Below are positions 49,472-60,836 of a stretch of 64,000 nucleotides of DNA, one piece after another. Made by a program: the position numbers and the translations under genes. The stretch is taken from the NCBI GenBank assembly GCA_007449985.2, contig VIIQ02000118.1:62001-126000 (forward strand), in the 5' to 3' direction. The notes under the pieces were generated by a model. That model was given only the letters and a program-made list of their open reading frames with translations, did not search any database and was not told the DNA's origin. The DNA comes from Desmodesmus armatus (lineage: Eukaryota; Chlorophyta; Chlorophyceae; Sphaeropleales; Scenedesmaceae). Position 1 is the stretch's first letter. Every line of letters starts with the position of its first letter.

Positions 49472-49829
49472 GATCGGCCTTGACTACACAGCCTCACTCT
49501 GCTGGCTAGACAGCACGAGACACATTTGCTGCTGCACCAGCAGACACATCTGCTGCTGCTGCAGTACTCTTTAGTGCATCCACTGACATCGTGGTGCTGA
49601 GTCAAGGAACCAGACGTGTCCCAACCATATCATTGAAGCAGTGACGTGCGCAGGAAAGAAAACAAGGCACGGATCGCCAAGGTTTCAAACTTTAGTCATC
49701 CGGCCCAGCCATGAAAGAGCCAGGCAGCTGAATCCAGGTCGCTTTCAGACGATCGAGGACGAGTTCAAACGTTTTCAGTCGAGTCTCTTTCTCGGCCGGC
49801 TCTGATCTCTGGCCTCCACATCGTTCGAC
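49472..49829. promoter_or_regulatory. Shared divergent promoter of tRNase Z and the Tic20 gene
   Basis: 358 bases between two outward start codons. It contains CTGCTG repeats near 49540-49560 and the string CCAAGGTTTCAAACTTTAG near 49678. No TATA box is obvious. Confidence 0.5.
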
Positions 49830-51351
49830 ATGGCCTGCAGCGGGCCAGCCCTCGGCTGCAGGTCAGGCATGCAACTAAGGCATCAATGTAATAGACCTAG
49901 CATAGCGCGGCAAGCCCTGCAGCCAGCAGCAGCACTGCCCGGGTCATTGCAACGATCTGCGTTGCACAAAGCAGCAGGTAGGGGCACAAGCCTCTGCATT
50001 GCTGTCACAAAGTGGTATTTTCAACTTACTGACCGACATATGTGCCTTGACTTCATCTATAGGCCTCAGCAGCAGCACTGGGGGCAGGAGCAGCAGTAGC
50101 AGCAGCAGCAGCAGCCGGTTGCGGCCACAGCGCAAGGTGAGCACCTGCAGAAGCACCATCATGTGATACGTCATGTGTGGTGACATGCCCGGTACGGTCC
50201 AGCAGTAGGTCTTTGCAGGCTGCAACAGGGCAGGCATATGTCCTGGCCAACAGCACCATTCACAGGCAGCATTTCGCGTTGATCAATTGACCAGAGCGAC
50301 TGGTTGCAATGCTGCAAAGCAGTGTAGCCATATGGTATTTGAGCAAGCATGTGCACGCATGGGGTGCACTTCAGCATGCACCTGAGCAGGTTGTTGAGCT
50401 TCATGTGTGGGTACTCATAACACGGCAGGCTTGATCAGGTGGTGCCAGATCACCAGTATGAACAGTAGTGACCTAGTTGTGGCTTGCTCCCATTCCTTTA
50501 AATATAGTGTCACAGCCCCATCCAGCAGCAGTTGGTGGTGCTTGCAATGGCCCTGGTGCCGCTGTTTCTCTGACTGTTGGTTGTCCCTGCCATTGCTGCG
50601 GTTGTCCCTTCTGCAGGTTGGGTTGCCCATATATGCCAAGCAGGGTGGGGGTGATGCAGCAGCTGACGAGGATGACGAGAAGGTGAGCAGCAGTAGTAAC
50701 AGCAGGCTCAGTGTGTTGGCATTTTGCTATGTGCTCGCTATACTGTTGAAGAGGGAGGCAGCAATGGACAGTGGGGCCCCACTGACCGACTGCAGTTGGG
50801 TGTTTCTGGGGAATGCTATGTGAGGGAGAGCAGTGGTACAGGGTACTGTCAGAGGCTCGAGTATGGCTGCGATGGAGGGGGTTTCATGGCCTGGGACAAA
50901 GCAATCCAAGGCAGTGCACGCTCAATCAGGGCACGCCAACTTGCATCCAGTGCTACATACCCCCCAGGGCGATCTCATGCCCACAGTACACCGCAGCAGT
51001 GGGGTGCATTGTGTCGCTGCAGCAGGAGGACATGAGCTGGGCACATAAGTCCAACCTACCATCACTCACTTTTTGAGCCCTGGGGCTGAAAAAACACTGC
51101 TTCAACCCCTGACCACCCCCCACCCCTTGGCCACCCCCCTGGCTGCAGGCTAAGAAGGACTGGAAGTTTGGTCGCAATGAGGGTGAGATGACGTGGCAGT
51201 GGAAGCTGTGTGCAGCCATCCTGTACATGCTGCCCTGGGTGGACGTCACGGAGAAGACAGTCTACTTCATTGAGCGCTTCCCTGCCTTCCACTGGACAGA
51301 GTACTTCACAGGTGGGTGGAGGGGGAGTGTGGGAGTGTGAGGTAGGGTTCT

Positions 51352-51385
<34 letters not shown>

Positions 51386-52847
51386 CTACTTTCGACCATC
51401 ACACCAAGTTGAGCAAAACCTCTGTCCCTGCACCTGCGCCCCCCTGCCCCCGCACCCCCAAGCTGTTTGAGCACGGCCCTTTCCACAGCCCTCCTCGGCA
51501 TTCTCGGCACCTTTTTCACCTCTGCTGCCTCACCCCGCCCCCCCCCCCTTCCCTGCAGAGCCTTTTGAGCACTGGTTCTACATCCACGAGTGGGCCCCCC
51601 TCATCATCTTCTTCGGCACCTACCTGGGCATTGTGCGCAACAAGAAGATCCCACACGTGGCTCGCTACCACATCATGATGGTGAGGGAGCATGGATGCAC
51701 ACATCAGATGGGAGGGGGGGGGAGGAGGTGGCAGCAGGAGCTGGCTTGCTAAGCTTGTGGGTGGGCGTGCACGGCACAGTACAGTGGTGCTTGCATCAAC
51801 TGTACAGCCTGGTGTTGTTGCCCTCCCTGTCACCCACTCACCTTCAGTGATACCAGTGGGGGGGGGGTGCCTGTCTTGCTGTACCTTACCTTGCCCGTCC
51901 GCCAAACACCCTGTTGTGACCCCCACCCCTTACACCTTCCCTCTCACTCTCCAATGCGTTGTCAACGCGCAGGGCGTGATGCTTGACATTGTGGCCATGA
52001 TCCTGATTGTTGTTGAGAAGCACCTGCCTTGTGGAGTGCTGTGGACACGTGCTGGCTTGAGTAGTCTTGTGACCTGGCCTGTCATTCGCCCTGCCTCTTG
52101 CTGAGGCCATGTCACCCACCTGCCTAGGCCCTGGGTCACCTTCCATGTCTTGCCCCCCCCCCCCCCCCCGGCACCCTCACACACACATTGCAGGGCGTGA
52201 TGCTTGACATCGTGGCCATGATCCTGATTGTTGTTGAGGAGAACCTGCCCTTTGGTGTGCTGTGGACGCCTTGGAGCGACCTCTTCTACGCCTGCATGTT
52301 CTGGTTCGTCTTCCTGCTGGTCATGTACTGCCTCTTCTTCTGCTTCATGTGAGTGGGGGAGTCTGTCTTAGATGGGGTGCAGGGGGACGGGGCACATCGA
52401 TGGTAGTGGTGCAAAGCTGGTGTGGCTGAAAGGGGTACTGTGGGAGACAGCCAAGGCATTCCTCAAGGGCTGGTAGGGCGATGGATATGTGTCACTGCAG
52501 GTTGCAGTACAGCATATCACATTGTGTGACAGCTCATCACAGCACAGCGTGGCACAGCATATGCGTGTGTGCATCTCCCTTGACGCAGATTACAGTAGCA
52601 CCTAGCCGCACCCCCTTCAGGGGTACCCTTCTCTTTGCAGCATCTTTACAGAAGCATTGCTGGTTCGTATAGCTTGGCATGAGGTACCACAAGCTGTTTA
52701 TTCCCGGCAGTAACCCACCGGTGCTGCTGCTGCCGCCACTTCCCTACTGCTGTTGCTGCCTTCAGCGGCTGGTACTGCGAGATCCCCCTCATCTCTGAGG
52801 GAGTGTACATGCAGATTGAGCAGGCAGAGCAGATGATGAACGGCTGA
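49830..52847 (+). CDS. TIC20: Tic20-family chloroplast inner-envelope translocon protein
   Basis: Seven exons: 49830-49977, 50063-50136, 50617-50682, 51149-51311, 51559-51680, 52194-52348, 52766-52847; 269 residues, phases closed. Residues 1 to about 75 (MACSGPALGCRSG, Arg-rich, then a Ser run ending RLRPQRK) look like a chloroplast transit peptide. The core has four membrane segments: about 116-136 (ILYMLPWVDVTEKTVYFI), 163-176, 192-209 (GVMLDIVAMILIVVEENL) and 222-243. It ends with the family signature IPLISEGVYMQIEQ near the C-terminus. HVARYHIMM before segment three is also typical. Tic20 forms part of the protein import channel of the inner envelope. Intron 5 contains a second, truncated copy of exon 6. 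Intron 4 contains a run of 34 G. Confidence 0.92.
51352..51385 (+). repeat. Run of 34 G in Tic20 intron 4
   Basis: An uninterrupted G homopolymer on the sense strand, able to form G-quadruplex in DNA or pre-mRNA. The length is unlikely to be exact in an assembly. Confidence 0.9.
51973..52053 (+). pseudogene. Truncated duplicate of Tic20 exon 6 in intron 5
   Basis: Starts after an acceptor (GCGCAG) exactly like exon 6 (52194) and encodes GVMLDIVAMILIVVEKHLPC, then GVLWT, nearly identical to the true exon. It diverges after GTGCTGTGGAC and reaches a stop soon after. No good donor follows. The copy lies 221 bp upstream of the real one. It is either a decayed duplicate or a poison/alternative terminal exon. 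Confidence 0.75.
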
Positions 52848-53471
52848 ACACGCACACGCAGTAGCAGCAGCAGCAACGCGAGCGCAGCAGCAGCGGCAGG
52901 GAGCACACCAGCCATCAACAGCAGGTACTGTTTGGTTGTTGTTTTGGGGGTTGTTTGCGGCAGCTGCTGCCAAGCAGTGCGTGGACCCTGTGCCGCCCTG
53001 TTTCCTGCCTCGCCTTCCTGTTGTGGGCTTGGCGGGATCTTGCTGCTTGTGACAGTTGGTATAAGTTGAGCTGCCCGAAGCATGGCATGCAGTGGGGCGT
53101 TGTGCGCGGGTGTGCTTGACAGTGTGTGTTTGGGATTGTTGTGCGCATCAAGCTGCCAGGTGGTGGCACTGGTGAGGAGGGTCAGGGGTGACAGGGTTTC
53201 CGTGTCCCTCCCACAGGTGACATGCATTGATTAGACGATGGAACCAGGTGCAGTCAGCACTACCTGTCGTTGTGTGCCGTGCTGTGCTGTGGAATGCCGC
53301 TCTAAGGGGCATAGTGTCACATCCTTTTTCTTCACTTGCAGCACAAGGTAGCGTGGGGCTGTCCCTACTGCTTGTTGACGTGGGAACTGGGGACCGCTGA
53401 AGGGCTGTTCATGTCAAGGGTGCAGGCCTGTGCCATCTACGTTCATGTTCATGTTGGCAGGATGGAAGCCT

Positions 53472-53476
53472 TGTAA
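53472..53476 (+). terminator. TGTAA polyadenylation signal, candidate for Tic20
   Basis: TGTAA, the usual chlorophyte signal, about 625 bases after the Tic20 stop and followed by T-rich sequence. Distance is long but within range for algal 3' untranslated regions. Confidence 0.4.
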
Positions 53477-54126
53477 TTTTCTCGCTGACTGAGTTCCACG
53501 CCCTACAATTTGCATGCATCATTTCAGCTTTGTGTCATAAATATTGGGTTTTCACGCACACCAGCAACAGTGGTGAACAGCAGGTTGCATCCTGTGCTTC
53601 ACACATCAGGCTTACAAGATGCCCTTGGGACAATATGTGTCAGGGTGTTTGCTGGAATCACGCAGTCCCACACTTTTTTAGACAATTGAGCCTCACTTAG
53701 TGCTGACACATGGCAAACTGCTCTCAGGTGCTGCACACGCAGCCACCCTGGCAGGGGGCTGCAGCTGTGGCACAGGTACAAGACACCTGCCGGCTGCAAG
53801 AGCATTGCGTGAAATCAAAAGTGATACCTGCATGACATGTTGGAATGACAAGATGCGTCCGTATCGCCAGGAAGATGAAAAGACACAGCTGACAAGGGGT
53901 CTGTAGCACACTTTTGCGATGAGACGCAGCATAAAGCCAGCAGAAAGGTGCCTTTGTTTTATCATCGCCATCCGCAGAGTCTGCTTCTACTCTTACCGTT
54001 CGATGTGTTCATTTACTTGTGTTTTACTTCCTGTTGGCACTACCACTCCATCGCAGTCTGTATAGTATGTCCTTGTAGGTGTGTAGATGTAGTTCAAAGT
54101 AGTCTTAGTTAATTAGTTTTAGTTAA

Positions 54127-54168
54127 TCAAGAGCAAGAGCAAGGGCAAGAGCAAGAGCAAGAGACCAA
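54127..54168. repeat. GAGCAA hexanucleotide tandem repeat
   Basis: About seven units of CAAGAG/GAGCAA with one CAAGGG variant. Simple sequence; no function visible. Confidence 0.85.
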
Positions 54169-55216
54169 GCGCGGGGAGGAGCTGCTTTCACGGGAGGAAG
54201 TCCAGGGCTGGAGTGCGCGGTGGACAAGGTGAGCCAGGCTCTCGCGTGTACTGAAGCTGCATCCTTTATCATTGATTTCAACAAGCGATTGGGTAGCAGG
54301 CAGGACGGAGCAGCATACGGCTCACACAGCAGCAGCTGCAGAAGCAGCACCTGTGCTTGCAGCCCCAAATACGACATGCCCCTGCACAGCAGTGCTTGAT
54401 GAACGCAAGAAATCAGCAGCTGAAACAATGTAAGTGTTATTTTCCGCTGTGCAGGCACTTTTTGACCGCCCCCACCGTTAAGTACCCCAGCTTGTCTCCA
54501 GCTTGGCCACCATCGCTGTGTCGCGCCTCAACCCAGACCCACAAGATGCGTGTATTTACTCAAGGCGGAATACCCTGAATAGGGCTCCAGACCTTGCACG
54601 CATCACCGTCCCCTGACAGTGTCAGGGTGCCAGCGAAGCTGGGGGTCTGGTTGAGGAAGCGGGAGTGTGCTGGCTGTCGCAGCACGGTCATCCACACAAA
54701 TAAGTAGTGGCCGTGTTTGGCAGGCTGTCTGGCACATTCACTTCAGCATGGTGGCAGGCACCAGCGTGGGAAATCCCCACAGGTGAGGTGGCAGCAGTGC
54801 TGCAGGGGACAGGCTGGGTAGAGTGCTTCAGTCAGCGCATGGCAAGTGTTGCAGCACCCTACCTTCCAAGGTCCTACACCTGCCTGCCTGCTCCTCACCA
54901 GCAGCAGGTCATGAATCGTGCACCCTCCTGCAGCTGCTGACCTTTGGTTTAGCCGCTAAACGGTGTGTCTGCTGTGCTGCGTTTGCTGCTGCATGCCCTA
55001 CGAGGGACCTACCGCCTTGACAAGCTCGCTGACTCAGCGAGGGGCACACGGTGTGCCCCTCTGGTGCAGCTATCAGGCAGCTTGCTTGCATGCGGCATGC
55101 ACTGCATGCTCGGTGAGCTGAGGTGTTGCAGCAGGCTGTAGCAGGCATGCACCGCATCTTGCATCGGGGGGTTGTGGTGCTGAGGCCCTCCAAGGCTGTC
55201 AGCCACACACCCCTGA

Positions 55217-55297
55217 GGACGATTGCCTGGTGCCATGGTGTTCAACACCACGGTGGGGAACCACACACTGTGACGGGTTCAAATCCCGTACCGTCCA
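55217..55297 (+). tRNA. tRNA-like sequence with a UCA triplet in the anticodon-position loop (possible tRNA-Sec-like gene or tRNA-derived relic)
   Basis: 81 bases. The ends GGACGAT and ACCGTCC pair with one mismatch. The T arm is perfect: ACGGG, loop TTCAAAT, CCCGT. TGGT/ACCA encloses the 7-base loop GTTCAAC, which puts TCA (55242-55244) at the anticodon position with T before it. A GTGG/CCAC hairpin with GGAA loop fits a long variable arm. Against it: the D-arm segment is too short to fold normally, and no T-run terminator follows within 200 bases. A selenocysteine tRNA would have UCA and a long variable arm, but its 9-bp acceptor is not seen. A decayed tRNA or SINE head is equally possible. 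Confidence 0.35.
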
Positions 55298-56048
55298 AGT
55301 TACAACTGCATGGCCTGACTGATGATGTGGTCAATGTGTCAACTAGACACATGCTTGCACCATCACAAGCACGTGCAAGCAGCTTGCAATCTACACCCCT
55401 TGCAGGCCCTGTACTTCGGTAGTACAGCCCCCTGACACACCATCCAAAGTAACAGGGTGGGGAGGACCAAGGGCAACTGGTGTTACACCTTCTTTGATAA
55501 AATCTGTACTTTTGCAGCACGATGCACTGACTTCCAAAGTCAAAGTTGAACGATTGTCAGGTGCCACACGATGTGGCCGCCACACTTCAGGCAAACGACG
55601 ACATGCCGCAACTGCTGCTGACAGCTGCCTCAATCAGGTCTAGCCAACATGTGAGATGACCATGCACAACTCCACAAACCCCATCTGTGCACTAGGTCTT
55701 GATGTCACGAACACTCAATGGGCTGGCTGAGTCCACCCTACTCAGTGCAATCATTGCACCGTGCATTGCACGACGGTCGTGACGACACCGCCAATGGTAA
55801 CAACAGTCAACAACAACAATGTCACACCTGTAGCTATGCAGCTTAAGAGTTCATGCCAGCCATTCACAGTCACCATACAAACTCTGACAAGGTCACCTTG
55901 GCACAAGGTGGCATTGTGACAGTCAGACTTGTACCATCTGGTTTAGTCACTCCAATCATACAAAACCCTGGGCGATACTTGAACTACAGTCGCAACGGCT
56001 TCACAACTGCTTACCACTCCCATATGTACATGCATCATGCGGCAAATT

Positions 56049-59000
56049 TCAGGGACCCGGCGGTGGCGGCTGCGCAGATGCACCCGCTGCTGCTGCTAGC
56101 GCTGCGCACACAGGTTTGTGCTGCCTCCAGACGGCCCGCTGGCAGGCCCGCCCACAGTAGCGGGCCATGCGGCAGCCCCCACAAATACAGCTGCACCCTG
56201 ACACCAGCGCCAGCTCAGTGAGCCCAGCCACATTCACACAACGCGGATTGTTGCATAGGGTGGGCATGGCAAAGGAGCACAAGGCGTTGCCCACAGCGCG
56301 CACTCCTGCACTGCCTCTGGGAAGGCAGATGCGTCAAGCTGCCCGCCGCTGGCTGCGCTGTCCCTGACAGCCTGCACCGTATCCAGCACCTGCTGCAGCA
56401 GCTGCAGCAATGTCTGCGGTGCATAGCCAGCAGCCATCAGCTGCTCCTGGGTGCTGCCGGCCTGCAGCCACTGCTGCACTGGAGGCAGGACGACCTGCGA
56501 TGCATTCATGTCCCCAGTCACCGCAAGCTCCTCTGCAATCGCCTCTATGTAGTTCTCCAACTGCGGCATCTGCGCTGCTACTGCCAGATAGTAGCGACCC
56601 AAGATGAAGAGACCCGGCAGCATCGAAGCAACTGCAGCTGCATGGCCAATGCCTGTGCTGCCATCACCCAGAGAAGACTGTTGCTGCTGGGCGGCGGCAC
56701 CAGCAATCAAAGCAGCTGCAGTGCCAGCAGCAGTACTGGTCAAAGCAGTCCTTGCTGCAGAACACTCAGCCGCTATGCCTTCTGGAACCATGGGTGCGTC
56801 AGGTGTAGTGCCAACCTTCACCATGTTGTACAGCAAGCTGAACAGCCGACGCTGCAGGTCGGATCCTGGGCCTGCTGAGAGGGCTGCTAGCACCAGCGGC
56901 GAGGGGTCCTGCTGCTTCTCATACACCAGGTGCAGGATGGTTCCATTCACACCATCTGCGCACCAGCAGAGGTTCTCGCCTGCAGCCTCCAAAAGTGCCA
57001 ATGCCAACATCTGCCCTGGAGCGCGTGCTGCTGCAACCTGTTCGTTGTGAAGCTGCGCTGCTGTCTCATACATAGCCGCTGCATCACGCAGTACCGCCTC
57101 GTACATGCGTATGGCCTCCCCAGCGCACTGCATCAGCACCCCGGGGCGCTCAAAACCCACGCCTGGCTATCGGTATCCCCTGCTGTGTCAGGGGTACAGT
57201 CACTGGCTGCTGCCTGAACCTGTTCTGGGGTGAGGGCTGCAGCCGGCACCACTGAACAGGCCAGCAGAGCAGAAATGTACTGCATGTGTGCCTGCACACC
57301 AGGGTGACTCACATAGAACGTCTAACGCCCGGGTGGCGTCAGTACTGCATCGATTCCGTCCTACTGTTTTTAATGCAGATGGTGTCTCCTGGACTTTGCA
57401 GACTAGCTGTCATAGGCGGATAGCTAGTACTTGGGTGAGGCATTCTTATTGCAGGGCTGCTGCTGCCCAGGTGGTAAACAATTGCTGCTGCTGGGGTGCT
57501 GCTGCTGGATGTCTGTGTGCTGCTAACGGCCCTCCCCAGCCTTCCAAGTCCCTGGAAAGTAGCTTTTTGGCGTTTACAACTACATGTGACATGATCGGGC
57601 ACCAGTATGGCACCGCACTCATTGCTCAACTGCACGCTTACCGCAGCAGCAACACTAGCAGCGAGTGTACGCAATCTGCTGCACCCTTGCACCCCTGTCG
57701 TGTGCCTGCTCCACGCAAGCGTTGCTGATGGGCAGACTAAAGCCGATGTCCTTATCGCTTCGGCACGCGCATCCAGGTGACGGTCTGTTAGTCACCCATT
57801 ACTCAACCCCGCATGTGTCTCGCAACATGTACCCAAGGACCACATGAAACACGTTTCCATTGTTTTCTTCTTCTTCCTTTGTGCTGCCAAGCGGCGTACA
57901 GTGCATTTTGGCACGTGCAAGGATAGCGTCCATGTATATTGTTTTTGTGTCTTTTCAACCAAGCGTCTGGGGGGCACAGGCGTGCTTCAGCCGCAACCGA
58001 CAGATACACACGTACATCGTGACGTGACACCATTTTGCAATCCTGTCGTCAGCGGTTGGTGCAGTGTTGGGATTTTCAACCGCTGCATCGATACCCCTCA
58101 AAAACCGAAGCAGTTCATTCCTTATTATCATAATTTTACACATTGGCCATCCAAGGCTTGCCGGGCCCACTCTTGGACCATACTGGTGACCTGTGTTGGC
58201 AGTCGTGTGTGGGTGTGAGACCCGTGCGCTGTATTGGCATCTATTCCTAAAGGAATCGATGCAATAGTCACTCAACTTTGAAAGATTGTCCAGGATGCCA
58301 GCAGTACCCTGTGTGCTGGAACCTGGCTCCCCAGCTGCCTGCCCATCCCCCTGCTGCAGGGCTGACAGCAGCTGCTGCCGGAACTGCTGCTGCTCCTGCA
58401 GCCTTGCCAGACAGTAGCTGGTCAGCAGCGGCAGGTGCTCTGTCAGCAGTTGGGCGGCTGGTGCTACAGTATACCACTCAAGCTGCTGCTGCTGCGGCGG
58501 CGGTGGTGGCTGCCGCTGCTGCTGCTGCGGCTGCCTCTCCTGCTGCTGCTGGCCCTGCACAGTTGGCTGTTGAGGTAGGGGTGGCCCTAGCGGGCACGGC
58601 ATGACCTGTAGTGCAAGCTGGGGGCCTGTGTATGCTGCTGGCAGGGGCAGCTGTTGCAGGCCGACCTTGGTCCACAACAGGCACAGCGTCCGTGGGCATT
58701 GCAGGGGCCAGGTCTTGTCATACACATCCTGCGCCCCTGGGTAGCTGGCTGGAATGCTGGCTGTCAGCTGGTGCACCATGAGGCCTAGCAGCATGTCTGT
58801 CTCCAGCAGCTGCAGCAGCAGCTGTGTGTTGGGTGCCCCAATCTGTGTGCACAGCTCTTCTGCCTGCGTGGTGCAATGAAGGCGCGCGTTTGGGATTGAG
58901 CCAGGCACATTGAGCTGGGCATGTATACAACCCTTACTTCAGCATGACGTTATACATGCACTGCAAATGAACGGAATCTTCACAGAGGAAAAGCAAAATG

Positions 59001-60836
59001 GTGTGCTCTGTGCACGGCTGTCACTGTCGACCGACACAGTTTTCCTGCATGCATGTGCTCATATGATGTACCAGAGCAGCAGATGATGTTGCCAGCTAAC
59101 AATCTCATGACACGGCGGGCGCAGGTTTGCTGCTAGCAGGTCTTAGAGGCTGCAGTAGTCAGTACTGCGCCCCATCGGCATCAGCACGTCTTTGCCAGCC
59201 GCTGGCATAACTGGCAGTGTGTGTAGACACAGGGACTGTCGGCTTACCTGAAACTCGCGCACAGTGTGGTATGTCTGCGTAAGGCAGGCAAAGTAGTCCG
59301 GACAGTAGGGTGTGCTCCAGAAAGCAGCAGTAGCCCTTGCGACCAGCAGCAGCGTAGCCTTGTCAAACCTCAGCAGGTCCAACAAGCCAAAGGACAGGGA
59401 GGTGAGGCCTTCCAAGCTGATCCCGTTTGCCAGTCTGCTGCTGCTGCTGCTGCTGGCAGCTACCGCAGAGGCAGTTGCAGCAGCCGCGTCGGCGGTGGCT
59501 GACTGCTGCAGATGGCTTGGTGCTTGCACCACCTGCCTCCCGCTGCTGCTGCTGCTGCCAACCACAGAATCTGCAGAGCTGCCGGCTGCAGTGTGAGTGC
59601 TGCTGCTGCTGCTGGCTAGCCCCACTGTGTCCCCAGTGGCATCCCTACTGCTTGCGCCCGGTGGGCAGCGCCCTTCTGCCCCTGTGCCAAGCCTCACAGT
59701 TGCCACCAATACTGTGATAGCCAGGCAGGGCACTAGCTCAGGGCACAGCAGCAGCTCACGTGCACCAGGCAGCGACTGCAATGCGCCATCCGCGTCCTTC
59801 CAGGACATCTCAACTGCTAAGATCATGCTGACCCAGTATGCTGTGCTCAAGGCGATAGTGCACCGCTCCGTGAAAGCAGCACCGAGCAGGGACACTGGTA
59901 CCAGGCTGCTCTCTCTGCCTACCAGCTGCTGAAACCTGCTGCAGGTTTGGAAGAGAGTGAGGATCAGGCGCACAGCTGCAGGTGCTACGGGCAGGGCATC
60001 CTGTAAGAAGACGCGTGCTGTTGATTTCATCACCTTGCCAACCCTGACGAAGATTGTCAGAAGGTCGGCGCCAGCGGTCAAGGCTGCTCTGAACCCGTTT
60101 GCAGCACTGCGCGCAGCTGCAAGGTTGTCGCTGGGGGCTGCTTCTGCAAAGGCGGCTGCTGCTGCTGCTGTCAGCTCGTCTGCAATGTCTGTCATCATTG
60201 CGCCCATGTGCTGTTCCAGCCCTGACTCCTGCACCTGCTGCCGTAAACTGGCCTCAAGGCGGGAGGCCTTGGTGTTGTGGATGATTTCCAAGGAGCGTGG
60301 CAGATATCTAGCCAGCATGCTGAAAGCATTACCTCTAATATGCGCCGCTGCTTTCTGCTGCTGGGTCACCCAGCACAGCGTTGCCAGCTTGCTTACGACC
60401 TGCACACATACACAGCAGTGATGCAGCAATGGCACATCATGGGTCTCGGTGGCAACCACGTTGAACTGATGCTGGAGTGCTTTTTGACAGAATGGCATGT
60501 GCAGCTGCACCTAAAATGAGCAGCAGGGGTGCACAGAGCCTCCACACATGCTCGTGCGTGTGCAAATGTATGCAATTGACGCCCATGGGTGAATGCATGC
60601 ATGACAAGAGTGCTTCGCATCCCAGCTGCGGCCATGTGCTGTGAAACCGGTGGTAGTACCTTGACTTCCAGCGTCAGCCGCTTGAAGGCAGCACGAGGCA
60701 GCAAAGGCATCTGCTCCAGCAGCTGGTCAAAGCGTGCTGGCACCCGTACGGAATCCTGCGCTGTAGGAGGGCGAATGAGCCAATCTTGGAGCTCCCTGAC
60801 ACATGCTGCCCAGGATGAGACAGCAGCATTGGCCAT
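56049..60836 (-). CDS. Large algal MYND zinc-finger protein with two apparent one-base frame breaks
   Basis: Starts at ATG 60836 ([19 protein letters not shown]). Firm exons: 60836-60660, 60399-59248 (384 codons) and one from 58863 to about 58280; then a block from 57291 and the 3' part ending at 56049. The body is Ala/Leu-rich and helical, with Ser, Gln and Pro runs. The C-terminus is a MYND zinc finger: [32 protein letters not shown] and WRQHKPVC supply the Cys/Cys/Cys/His ligands. Such fingers bind protein partners; the function of these chlorophyte proteins is unknown. The frame changes at 57139-57146 (CCCCGGGG) and at 56290-56292 (CCC). In both places one extra G on the coding strand would make the frame continuous. 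The exon between 58.3 and 57.3 kb was not resolved. Confidence 0.7.

Larger units (their letters stand above)
52848..56048. other. Intergenic region between Tic20 and the MYND protein gene
   Basis: About 3.2 kb. The first part is presumably the Tic20 3' untranslated region. It includes a GAGCAA hexamer array (about 54127-54168) and a tRNA-like sequence (55217-55297). No protein-coding gene is supported; plus-strand frames such as 54707-54940 show no conserved pattern. Confidence 0.45.
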
